The notes under the pieces were generated by a model. That model did not search any database. It was not told the origin of the DNA and saw only the letters and a list, made by a program, of their open reading frames with translations. The position numbers were made by a program, and so were the translations under genes. A stretch of 64,000 nucleotides of DNA from an uncultured Draconibacterium sp. Its GTDB lineage: Bacteria; Bacteroidota; Bacteroidia; Bacteroidales; Prolixibacteraceae. Shown in pieces: positions 53,907 through 60,935 of this stretch (position 1 is the stretch's first letter; the number at the start of each line of letters is the position of its first letter). The stretch lies in assembly GCF_963677575.1 (NCBI RefSeq), contig NZ_OY782038.1:868001-932000 (forward strand), given 5' to 3'.

Positions 53907-54405
53907 TCTGTTTTCTCCTTTCCTGAAATTCTTTAAATGTTATTTTCTTATTTCCGGTAACCGAATCAATAGAGCTGGATCGCGAAGATCCGGAGCTGTG
54001 TTTAGCTGCCAGCTTTTTACCCTCTTCATCAAATTTTTCGACATTGGTAATGATCTCAAGCTGGGCTTTACGTGCATATTTTGCAGCCAACAGCTCTTTT
54101 AATTTTTCGAGCTGAGAAAAGAACACTTTACTATACCAGGCTTTCGGACGGCGATTACTAAACTCAACTTCTTCAACCGTAACACCTCGGCCAACCCCCA
54201 TATCTACAAACTTTCCGTAATACTCGAATGTAAAGATTATCAGCTCTGGATCGCCATTGGACTGGGTTTGTACGGTGTGATAAAATGAACGGAGCAAAGC
54301 ACCGGTACTCATAATACCTAAACGCTCAATTTTTTGTTCCCAGCGCTCGATAACGATATCGGCCCATGCTTCAACTGTTAAACCCAGATTTGTATTATCG
54401 GCCAT
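53896..54405 (-). CDS. Head-tail connector-type protein (gp10/tail-completion-like), tentative
   Basis: The protein has 169 residues. A mainly helical N-terminus (LTVEAWADIVIERWEQKI) leads to a beta stretch FEYYGKFVDMGVGRG reminiscent of HK97 gp10-like minor tail proteins, then PKAWYSKVFFSQLEKLKELL, and a basic, Ser-rich C-terminus. Its position between portal and tape measure supports a connector or tail-completion role. It begins one base inside the upstream gene's stop codon. Confidence 0.55.
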   Translation of the reverse strand: MADNTNLGLTVEAWADIVIERWEQKIERLGIMSTGALLRSFYHTVQTQSNGDPELIIFTFEYYGKFVDMGVGRGVTVEEVEFSNRRPKAWYSKVFFSQLEKLKELLAAKYARKAQLEIITNVEKFDEEGKKLAAKHSSGSSRSSSIDSVTGNKKITFKEFQERRKQNGW

Positions 54406-54857
54406 TATACCAGGTTAAAATTTTCGTTGGTAATTACGTAACTAAAAGCAAAGCCATGGTAATTCTCGATTAGTGGACCAATACGGCGGTAATCGATACG
54501 CGAAGAATCGAAACCGTAAGCAGGATCGCCAAAATTGTGAGAATCGGCTTTAAATTGTTTAAAGAGTTTGAGTGCATAAAGTTTGCACTGGTTTTGTACA
54601 GTTGTGCGCGAAGAACTGTCGTTTAATTTTGCCTTACCAATAATATAGAAGGTACGAAAACCATGGTCGGCATTTTTATCATCCAAATCGAAATAACCGT
54701 CATCGTCATCTTCCACCAGCAACATGAAAGATTTAAGGCTGCGAATGTTTTCCAAAGGTTCCTCCAGGTTTCTCATTCCGGAAACGCGGTGAATGGCTTC
54801 CAGCTCGGGAGCCACCCCTTTAATACTGTCAAGATATGCGTACTGATCGAACATCAT
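54405..54857 (-). CDS. Prophage structural protein of unknown function (connector region)
   Basis: The protein has 150 residues and is soluble and acidic in the middle (LLVEDDDDGYFDLDDKNADHG). The C-terminal part NYHGFAFSYVITNEN is beta-like. It shares 4 bp (ATGA) with the upstream gene and one base with the downstream one. By position it could be a tail terminator or head-tail joining protein. No family is recognised. Confidence 0.55.
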   Translation of the reverse strand: MMFDQYAYLDSIKGVAPELEAIHRVSGMRNLEEPLENIRSLKSFMLLVEDDDDGYFDLDDKNADHGFRTFYIIGKAKLNDSSSRTTVQNQCKLYALKLFKQFKADSHNFGDPAYGFDSSRIDYRRIGPLIENYHGFAFSYVITNENFNLV

Positions 54858-55603
54858 TTTTTGGGTGCGTTTTCAATTTTAAAATTCAATTCGTAGAAAC
54901 ATTCGTGAACGTGAGTGCGGAAGATCCGCTCATTGTCATGCGGTTTTCCATCGTTCAGGGCAGAGAGCAGGTTGAGGATTGCCTCTTCCGGATCGGCTTC
55001 TACTCCATTTCCTTCGGCAAAGAGGTATGGGTATTTGTTAACCATGAAGTTTTTGATACCCGAAAACCACAAAAAAACAGCATATTTTTCGTAGCGCGTA
55101 GCGCGATGGAGAAGCAGGCGACGTTTTTTCGTGTACAGTGTGCGGAACAGTTTGTTTAGGAAAACACCCTTACCGGTAGATGCAAAAGCGTTGAAAAAAT
55201 TATCTGCCTCCAGGAACGTTTCTAAAGAAACATTGTATAGTTTATGGTTACAGGCTTTGTAACCTTTAATTTGTGGATTGCCGGCCGGCAGTTCTATTTT
55301 TTCGCACAGAAAATTCAGGGTACTTACCAGGGTATGAAACAACCCGGAATCAATATAAAACTTCTTTTTGCCCGATTTAAACCAGAACTGATGTTTTCCC
55401 TCGTCGAAGAAATCGCGCCATTGTAAAACTTTCCAACCGCTAAACACCAGGAAGCACCTGATTAAGAAATCAGGCTTTTCCATTCGTTTCAGAAAAATGC
55501 GGGCAAGTTTTACCAGTTCTTTCCCTTTTATGTCTTGCCACTTTTTTGGCAAGCTTAAATCAATTCTGAGTTCAGAATCCGGCCCGGAAGATTGGTTTTT
55601 CAT
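54854..55603 (-). CDS. Prophage protein of unknown function (connector region)
   Basis: From ATG 55603 the protein has 249 residues. A TTG at 55618 would add five. It is basic and mostly helical, with GKELVKLARIFLKRM, LVFSGWKVLQWRDFF and LLHRATRYEKYAVFLWFSG. It overlaps the upstream gene by 32 bp and the downstream one by 4 bp. It is not a typical capsid fold by eye. A tail-assembly or head-completion role is possible. Confidence 0.55.
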   Translation of the reverse strand: MKNQSSGPDSELRIDLSLPKKWQDIKGKELVKLARIFLKRMEKPDFLIRCFLVFSGWKVLQWRDFFDEGKHQFWFKSGKKKFYIDSGLFHTLVSTLNFLCEKIELPAGNPQIKGYKACNHKLYNVSLETFLEADNFFNAFASTGKGVFLNKLFRTLYTKKRRLLLHRATRYEKYAVFLWFSGIKNFMVNKYPYLFAEGNGVEADPEEAILNLLSALNDGKPHDNERIFRTHVHECFYELNFKIENAPKK

Positions 55604-56405
55604 CGGTGTTTTTTTCAATTACTGTTGCAAGTATCGATGCGTACAAATCACTGTCGCGAAATGTTGGATAAGTATCGGGCGAAGCCAGCAGTACTTTACG
55701 AACTTTCATTAAATAGCTGTGCGCTTTGTCGGGTTGGGCAACTACGTAATTGACAAAAGCAAACTGCAGGTTTTTAAGAATTGCCTGGTTTGCCGGGGTC
55801 ATATCGTTATCGCGAAGTTGCTCTATAATTTCGTCGGAAAGCTCGGGACTGATCACCGGTGCAATGGTAAGGTTAATTACATCGAGCATTTGAGGCAGCT
55901 GTGCAATGTAATCTAATCGCGTTCCTTCAAACGGTGCAATCCTGCGGAAGTCTTTCAGCTTATGGATATAAGTTTCGGTGAGCAGGGAGTAAGTAGAGGA
56001 CCCTTTCCAGTCTTCGTGGTACTGGGTTGTTTCTTCCAGGTACTCAAGCAGGCGCTCAATACTTTCGGATAACCAGCTTTCTACGCCTTTGGTTAATTTC
56101 TCGACGCGCTCTTTACTGGCCGGAGCTTTGTTTTCGGTTCGGGTAACTGCAAAACCGGCTTCGGTTTCCACCAGGTCGAAAAACGGAATGCCAAGCAGAT
56201 AACCTTTGTTGGCTACCACACCCTCGGCATATCCTTTCAGCGTTTCGTTACCGGCATCCTCCAGCTTTGCATACAAAGCAAAGCCGGTAATTTCGCGTTT
56301 TACCCATTCGCGGGCTTCTTTTATAAAGGTTTCGTATTTTACAAACTCTCCCCCGACTATTACCGGAACGAGTTCTTTCATTCTGTCGATATCTGCTACT
56401 AACAT
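55572..56405 (-). CDS. DUF6712-like phage protein, head-tail connector candidate
   Basis: The protein has 277 residues. The helical N-terminus KELVPVIVGGEFVKYETFI and the C-terminal ATVIEKNTDEKPIFRAGF resemble DUF6712 proteins of Bacteroidota phages, which sit next to portal or capsid genes. It follows the portal gene with a 3-bp gap. Capsid proteins normally occupy this place, but this protein is short and helical for that, so it is better seen as a connector. The family assignment is tentative. Confidence 0.5.
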   Translation of the reverse strand: MLVADIDRMKELVPVIVGGEFVKYETFIKEAREWVKREITGFALYAKLEDAGNETLKGYAEGVVANKGYLLGIPFFDLVETEAGFAVTRTENKAPASKERVEKLTKGVESWLSESIERLLEYLEETTQYHEDWKGSSTYSLLTETYIHKLKDFRRIAPFEGTRLDYIAQLPQMLDVINLTIAPVISPELSDEIIEQLRDNDMTPANQAILKNLQFAFVNYVVAQPDKAHSYLMKVRKVLLASPDTYPTFRDSDLYASILATVIEKNTDEKPIFRAGF

Positions 56406-56408
56406 GGC

Positions 56409-57737
56409 TTATTCTTTTGTGGTTTCCTGTTTGCCTGATTTGTTTTGGTCGAGTGTTGTAAACTCGATATCGGGAACTGCAATTACGATATCGCTGTCCC
56501 AACCGTTGAATCGTTTTACCAGATTAAGTGGCCTGAGCAAACGATCTCTGAAAGGTTTCATAAGGGCCTGTTTCATCATAAAAAGTTCCCGTTTATCGGT
56601 ACCTGAGAATGAGCCTTTGTTTTTTCCCGGAGTGGAACCAATTACACTTGAATGAACACCCATCGCATAACTGATAATATTTGATACTTCCTCACTATCC
56701 TCAATTAATTCACCACCTTTGCCACCATCAATATCGATTATTTCGATATATTTTTCTTCTCTTGCACCGGCAGCAGAATGAATCAATTCTTTTATTGCAA
56801 CAATAGCCTTCCCTTTTTTGTCAGCACCAGTTAAAAAATCATTAAATGCCTGGTGCTCCTGATCGATACGAGCCTGTACCGCCTCTTTGTCGTTTTGGTC
56901 AATCCCCTCTTCTTTAAAAATGGATTGAAAGTATTTGGGCGACAGATATATAATTTTATTCACTCCAAATCCATGTTTCAGAAGTGCTGTCTTGGCAACG
57001 GGGATCATCGTTGAATAATCGTACCAGCCACTTTGGAAGATAGACCACCAGTAAGCATGTTGATAGTAGGTTCGTCCTGGAGTGGGAAAGTTTACCGGGA
57101 CTATAAACCGAAGATCTTTGTATTTTCTTTTTTGCAGGTATTCTTCCAAACTTGCTTTTGGGTTAAAGCGGTCGAGCACATCAGTTTGAACAATGTCCGC
57201 TCTTTTGGGACTATCGCCCCATTTTGAAGAGTAGTAATGATATGGTATTTTACCGTTTTTAGCTTTGGCCCAACGGCTAAAAACAGCTTCTTTACTCCGA
57301 ATTGATGTGATTTTCTTTTTATCGTTGCTGATAATAATTTCAGGGAATACATTGTAGAATGCTTTTAGGTCGGTAAGTTGTTCCAGGAAGTAACCCTGGA
57401 TATCGTTATCCTCGAAAAATTCGTAAGCTTCACCATCAAAAATTTCATCGTAACCGGCTACTTTGCCATTCTCTATAACCCGGCGCATTGGTTTAATGCC
57501 GGCCCCATAGCCAACATTTACATTAAATTCGAGGTTGGAAGAAACCATTTCGCTTTTCTCCATTTTCTCGATTACCGTTGCCGGGAGATTGTTATCTTCT
57601 CCCCAGGGAACAATCTCGTAATTGTCGATCTTTTTTATTTCGGTAGGCTCTTTAAAAAAATCGCCGCTCGATTTCATGGCCAATATTGCTTTTGCCTCCG
57701 GAAGATAGGTTAAGCCACCAACTGAGATAGTTTTCAT
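56409..57737 (-). CDS. Phage portal protein
   Basis: From ATG 57737 the protein has 442 residues. A longer open frame upstream overlaps the previous gene and is not used. Landmarks are the N-terminal YEIVPWGEDNNLPATVIEKM, the AYWWSIFQSGWYDYSTMIP region, and the helical C-terminal half with SYAMGVHSSVIGSTPGKNKGSFSG, DKRELFMMKQALM and LLRPLNLV, the layout of a portal clip/stem region. The portal ring docks terminase and is the DNA channel. The start overlaps the upstream stop by 4 bp. Confidence 0.75.
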   Translation of the reverse strand: MKTISVGGLTYLPEAKAILAMKSSGDFFKEPTEIKKIDNYEIVPWGEDNNLPATVIEKMEKSEMVSSNLEFNVNVGYGAGIKPMRRVIENGKVAGYDEIFDGEAYEFFEDNDIQGYFLEQLTDLKAFYNVFPEIIISNDKKKITSIRSKEAVFSRWAKAKNGKIPYHYYSSKWGDSPKRADIVQTDVLDRFNPKASLEEYLQKRKYKDLRFIVPVNFPTPGRTYYQHAYWWSIFQSGWYDYSTMIPVAKTALLKHGFGVNKIIYLSPKYFQSIFKEEGIDQNDKEAVQARIDQEHQAFNDFLTGADKKGKAIVAIKELIHSAAGAREEKYIEIIDIDGGKGGELIEDSEEVSNIISYAMGVHSSVIGSTPGKNKGSFSGTDKRELFMMKQALMKPFRDRLLRPLNLVKRFNGWDSDIVIAVPDIEFTTLDQNKSGKQETTKE

Positions 57738-57961
57738 AGTACTACCTCCTCCCCGTTGAATTCGGTAATTGTGCAGCGGCGAACAGTGCGGATTTCCTCG
57801 CTTGGAAGGAATTTGATGTTCATTGTCCGGCCTGAAGAATGGAATGAAGTGCACACGGCTTTTTCGGCCAGTACTTCGTAACCTTTTTTTGCCGTGAATT
57901 TGATTGAAAACTCAGTTCCGGCAGGCTCAACCAATTTGTGGATTTGCGAAATATGAATCAT
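57734..57961 (-). CDS. Small prophage protein upstream of portal
   Basis: The protein has 75 residues and is beta-rich (SIKFTAKKGYEVLAEKAV, MNIKFLPSEEIRTVRRCTI), with two Cys and no signal peptide. The stop overlaps the portal start (ATGA), so it is translationally coupled to the portal gene. Function unknown. Confidence 0.55.
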   Translation of the reverse strand: MIHISQIHKLVEPAGTEFSIKFTAKKGYEVLAEKAVCTSFHSSGRTMNIKFLPSEEIRTVRRCTITEFNGEEVVL

Positions 57962-58020
57962 TGCCTTTAATTTTTAAGGCAATGTAATACGCGAAATGAG
58001 GGAAGGAAAGGACAGAAAAG

Positions 58021-58173
58021 CTACTCAATGAGCTTATTCATGGCTACCTGGTAAGTTCTTAAACCTTGCTTTGCCCGGTTAAGGAGTATCTCTCTTTTGG
58101 GATTGTTGTTTGTTTTAATTTCGGCAATCAGCTGGTTGCCCTGATCTACTACCTTTTGAAGTTTTTCTTTCAT
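58021..58173 (-). CDS. 50-residue protein behind a switch-like leader
   Basis: The ATG at 58173 opens a 50-codon frame (start MKEKLQKVVDQGNQ, end MNKLIE) closed by TAG at 58021. The predicted protein is a single charged amphipathic helix with Asn-rich turn (TNNNPKRE). Its start codon lies inside one arm of a 12-bp inverted repeat (58172-58183 / 58206-58217), so translation is probably controlled by RNA folding. It is 59 bp upstream of the 75-residue gene. No family is recognised. It may be a leader peptide or a small regulator. Confidence 0.55.
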   Translation of the reverse strand: MKEKLQKVVDQGNQLIAEIKTNNNPKREILLNRAKQGLRTYQVAMNKLIE

Positions 58174-58314
58174 GTCTGTTAGCTTTTAAAAGAGGACCGT
58201 GTGGTGCTAACAGACATTTATTGCAGTGCAATACCAGTATGCAGGGACTTTCACCCATACTCACGGCCCAATACCCTTCTGGTATTAGCACTGTCTTTAA
58301 AATGTCGTTAGCGC
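58171..58314 (-). ncRNA. Candidate structured RNA leader with mutually exclusive stems (riboswitch- or thermosensor-like)
   Basis: On the minus strand three segments compete. Segment A (58314-58301) carries GCGCTAACGACATT. Segment B (58218-58204) is its near-perfect complement with one mismatch and one bulge. Segment C (58183-58172) has GCTAACAGACAT, nearly the same as A, and pairs perfectly with B over 12 bp, covering the ATG at 58173. Between A and B lie nested stems: a 14-bp stem with one bulge (58293-58279 with 58237-58224) and an inner AGTAT...ATACT stem enclosing GGG/CCC. A-B pairing frees the start, and B-C pairing hides it. This is the architecture of a translational switch. No known class is recognised. 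Confidence 0.5.
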
Positions 58315-58358
58315 TCCAAAGGTAGTAAGAGTTTGGAGAAAAATATAATATGAATTAC

Positions 58359-58589
58359 TTATTGATTGTCGAGCTCATCAAGAAGAGAACCCTGCTTAGG
58401 TTTTAACATATCAGTAATTATTTCATTGTGTGTTTTAGTAAGCTCTTGTAAATCTTTAATTTCATTTTGCAACGAATCAATCTTCTGTTCCAGTTGAATT
58501 TGTTTTGCTTCAAGTTCTTTGACCTTTGTATTTTCACTGGCACATCCAAACATCGTAATTACTACAAAAACAATAAATATTCTTTTCAT
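58359..58589 (-). CDS. Small coiled-coil lipoprotein in prophage
   Basis: The protein has 76 residues. The lipoprotein signal MKRIFIVFVVITMFGC ends at a lipobox Cys16. The rest is a regular heptad helix (VKELEAKQIQLEQKIDSLQ) like Lpp or outer-membrane spanins. It lies in the packaging region rather than with the lysis genes, just before the opposite-strand cargo island. Roles in superinfection exclusion or envelope interaction are possible. Confidence 0.65.
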   Translation of the reverse strand: MKRIFIVFVVITMFGCASENTKVKELEAKQIQLEQKIDSLQNEIKDLQELTKTHNEIITDMLKPKQGSLLDELDNQ

Positions 58590-59073
58590 CTTCGATTGAT
58601 TTAAGGTTTTGAATTTTGGTAATTACCAAATGTAATGAAAAATGGTAATCCCATCGCATGAAGCCACCACACGGCGCACGCTGTTTAGAATTATTCTACA
58701 CAAAAGCATATTTCACGATTTTTCAAACCGTAATTGCCAAAATTTAGACAGGGCGGCGCGGAGTCATTCAATGAACAAAGGGGGAAGATTCTCCCCTTTG
58801 AACCCAAATTAATTTTGATTTTTAATGAGTTACGTTTTTTTAGGCTGTAATAGCGTGATATTGGTATTTTCTGCCAACCAGTTACCATTTTTGATAGAAA
58901 ATATTTTTCATTTTCTTCATGTAGGGAAGAAATACCAACAGAAATACAAACACACACAACATACTGTTTTACAGTATTTTACATTTCACAAAGTCGTTGT
59001 TTTTTCGTATATTAGTATAAGCAATTGAGGGGAAACCCTCAGAGAATTAAAAGTTTAATTTAAAATTTTAACT
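58590..59073. other. Intergenic control region at the left edge of the opposite-strand island, with one dyad
   Basis: No convincing gene lies in these 484 bp. ATACTG-TTTTA-CAGTAT (58961-58977) is a perfect 6-bp dyad followed by TTTTAC, placed about 100 bp before the first plus-strand cargo gene, so it may be an operator. An AT-rich promoter-like stretch (CGTATATTAGTATAAG) follows at about 59004. This region separates divergent transcription units. Confidence 0.45.
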
Positions 59074-59550
59074 ATGACAACAAAGAATGCTGAAAAGGCA
59101 AAGGGGCAAAGTGTGCCCAAAATGGAGGTGAAGAAACCGAACACCACAACAGCAGCCCAAACCGCAACAAAGGCAGCTGAGAAAAAAAACACAGTAGAAG
59201 AACTTGAAAAGCAGGTGCAGCAGCTTAAAGCAAAACTGCAAACAGTACCGCAGGATCTGACCGCCCGAATTGATTACTTCAACAACAAAAAGGAGCTTAT
59301 TAGGAAACTTGGCAAGTTGGAAGCAAGCCACAAAAACCTGCAGGATCATCTAGACAACATTGCAGAAGTGTCGGCAGCCGATGATTTTGAAACGGACGAG
59401 TTTGTTTTAAGCATTGAGGCGGGAACCAAGTACAGCAAGAACCAAGTGTTTGCCCTGCAAAACCCTGTTTTAATTGGTGATGTATTGACGTTTTTAATGG
59501 GAAAAATGGAGGCAAAAATCGAGGGACTGAAAAAGGAGATTGAAGCCTAA
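59074..59550 (+). CDS. Coiled-coil cargo protein of unknown function
   Basis: The protein has 158 residues. The Lys/Thr/Ala-rich disordered N-terminus (about 1-40) is followed by a coiled coil (VEELEKQVQQLKAKLQTV), a helical middle, and a C-terminal segment with KYSKNQVFALQNPVLIGDV. It is the first of two plus-strand genes with similar leaders (AAAAGTTTAA... then AACTATGA), separated by a terminator-like hairpin. No family is recognised. Such gene pairs occur on mobile elements of Bacteroidota. Confidence 0.6.
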   Translation: MTTKNAEKAKGQSVPKMEVKKPNTTTAAQTATKAAEKKNTVEELEKQVQQLKAKLQTVPQDLTARIDYFNNKKELIRKLGKLEASHKNLQDHLDNIAEVSAADDFETDEFVLSIEAGTKYSKNQVFALQNPVLIGDVLTFLMGKMEAKIEGLKKEIEA

Positions 59551-59557
59551 AAAGAAA

Positions 59558-59578
59558 GGGGGAAACCTCATTTCCCCC
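59558..59578 (+). terminator. Hairpin between the two cargo genes
   Basis: GGGGGAAA (59558-59565), loop CCTCA, TTTCCCCC (59571-59578), followed by TCTTTTAT. A strong intrinsic terminator or attenuator that would lower expression of the second cargo gene or separate two transcripts. Confidence 0.75.
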
Positions 59579-59620
59579 TCTTTTATAATTAAAAGTTTAA
59601 CACTCTTAACTATAACAACT

Positions 59621-60052
59621 ATGAGCAAAGATAAGAAAACCGCACGGAGAGAGCAATTTTTACAAAAAAGAAAACAGCTTATTGCGCAAAGCCAGGTAAT
59701 AAGGGCTTTAATTGAAGCCGGAGAATATGACACCGTTAATGAGGGGTTAATTGAAACATACATAGAAGCCAACCCCGGAGCGGAAGAATTTAACACCTTT
59801 AACCAGTGGAAAGAAAAAGGTTACACCATTGTAAAAGGCAGCACGGCTTTTGTAGTATGGGGGCAGCCACGCAAAGCGCAACAAACTCCCGAAGGCAGCG
59901 ACGAACCCGAAGAATACAAATACTGGCCACTGTGCTATCTGTTTAGCAACGAGCAGGTATTTAAAAAAGGCACAACACCCGAAGCAGTTCAAGAGCCAAA
60001 GCAACAACACCAAATGCAGCCCGTTGCAAACTTCGACGAATTATTGAATTAA
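59621..60052 (+). CDS. ArdC-like (DUF1738-type N-terminal) protein
   Basis: From ATG 59621 the protein has 143 residues. The frame extends 27 codons upstream across the hairpin, but the ATG follows a leader matching that of the previous gene. NTFNQWKEKGYTIVKGSTAFVVWGQPR and PLCYLFSNEQVFKKG resemble the ssDNA-binding N-terminal domain of ArdC antirestriction proteins. The C-terminal metalloprotease domain of full ArdC is absent. Antirestriction or ssDNA protection on a mobile element is a reasonable inference. Confidence 0.65.
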   Translation: MSKDKKTARREQFLQKRKQLIAQSQVIRALIEAGEYDTVNEGLIETYIEANPGAEEFNTFNQWKEKGYTIVKGSTAFVVWGQPRKAQQTPEGSDEPEEYKYWPLCYLFSNEQVFKKGTTPEAVQEPKQQHQMQPVANFDELLN

Positions 60053-60386
60053 AATATTAAGTACATGTACAATAGGCGAACATTTTTTAACGTAGTTTTT
60101 TGAGGTGACCGCCTTAACAATGACCTGAAAAAACAAAGGGTTTAGAGATTGCACCGCAGCAACCGCAGCAGAATAACTATGTGTTATTTTGCGCGCGCCG
60201 ATATGGTGTTCCGTGCCAGCATTGCGTTTTACGCAAAGAAATTTGCATTATATGCAAATAAGTTAACTTATAAGTTAACCGGCACTCTACCGGATTTATT
60301 TAATGATTTTTGCCAACTCTTCGCCTCCAGGGAAATGCACCGCAGCGAGTTTTACAAAAAGTTTTTACTTTTAAAGAAAAAAGCAA
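60053..60386. repeat. Gap with a tight series of four hairpins (60222-60293)
   Basis: Within 72 bp lie TTGCGT-TTT-ACGCAA (60222-60236), ATTTGCAT-TAT-ATGCAAAT (60241-60259), the perfect 18-base palindrome GTTAACTTATAAGTTAAC (60262-60279), and CCGG-CACTCTA-CCGG (60279-60293). A plus-strand frame also runs through (60149-60418; FYAKKFALYANKLTYKLTG over the palindromes), but its overlap with the next gene and the palindromic codons make a protein uncertain. The rest of the gap shows no gene. Confidence 0.55.
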
Positions 60387-60935
60387 ATGAACCGCAGATT
60401 CAAACAAATTTGGAATGAAATTGACAGTCAGACAAAAATAAATTCATTCCTAACATTGATAATAATTTTATTGACGATAGTTAACTCCGTTTTTCAGTAC
60501 AATACAATAAAGCAAACTAAACGCTCCCTGACTCTGAATGAAAAGAGTATGGAAATGTTTCGAGACCAATATGTAACGTTAAACAGGCCGTATTTGAGTT
60601 TAAATAATGTGGTTTCAACGAGAAGAAATAATGGAATGGAAATCAGGGCATCCTTGCATAACAATGGAAATACTCCCGCATTAATAGTTGAGAACAATTT
60701 CATTGATCTATATGGAAATGGTGTAAAATCAGTTAGTAAAAAAAATTTCTTCATAAATCCACACGAGGCTGTTGGGGATCTATTCGCATTTGTCCCAAAT
60801 GAATCCATTATGGATACTACTCCATTCTACACTAATTATTTATACCACAGCAATCTTGTAGATACCACTTATTATATAGAATATTGGGGAAAGATTCATA
60901 ACGGGAATGTTATGATCGATAGCATGAAATACTAA
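60387..60935 (+). CDS. Membrane-anchored cargo protein of unknown function
   Basis: The protein has 182 residues. A TM helix (about 20-38, FLTLIIILLTIVNSVF) is followed by a short coiled stretch and an extracytoplasmic beta-rich domain (RPYLSLNNVV, IRASLHNNGNTPALIVENN, EYWGKIHNG). The last phrase type (NNGNTPA) is common in small membrane proteins of unknown function. It is the last gene of the plus-strand island and converges with terL (4 bp overlap of ends). Immunity or superinfection exclusion is possible. Confidence 0.6.
   Translation: MNRRFKQIWNEIDSQTKINSFLTLIIILLTIVNSVFQYNTIKQTKRSLTLNEKSMEMFRDQYVTLNRPYLSLNNVVSTRRNNGMEIRASLHNNGNTPALIVENNFIDLYGNGVKSVSKKNFFINPHEAVGDLFAFVPNESIMDTTPFYTNYLYHSNLVDTTYYIEYWGKIHNGNVMIDSMKY

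Noticed and set aside
58203..58315. Retron or group II intron RNA
   Set aside because: The nested repeats and the GTGAAAGTCCC loop recall such RNAs, but no reverse transcriptase gene or intron domain V is nearby.
58691..58957. Minus-strand frame of 88 codons upstream of the lipoprotein gene
   Set aside because: Low-complexity composition with no domain, no leader, and it lies in an AT-rich control region; more likely a chance frame.
60149..60418. Plus-strand frame over the hairpin series
   Set aside because: It overlaps the next gene by 32 bp, and much of its sequence is set by the palindromes, so it is not called as a gene although a small protein is not excluded.
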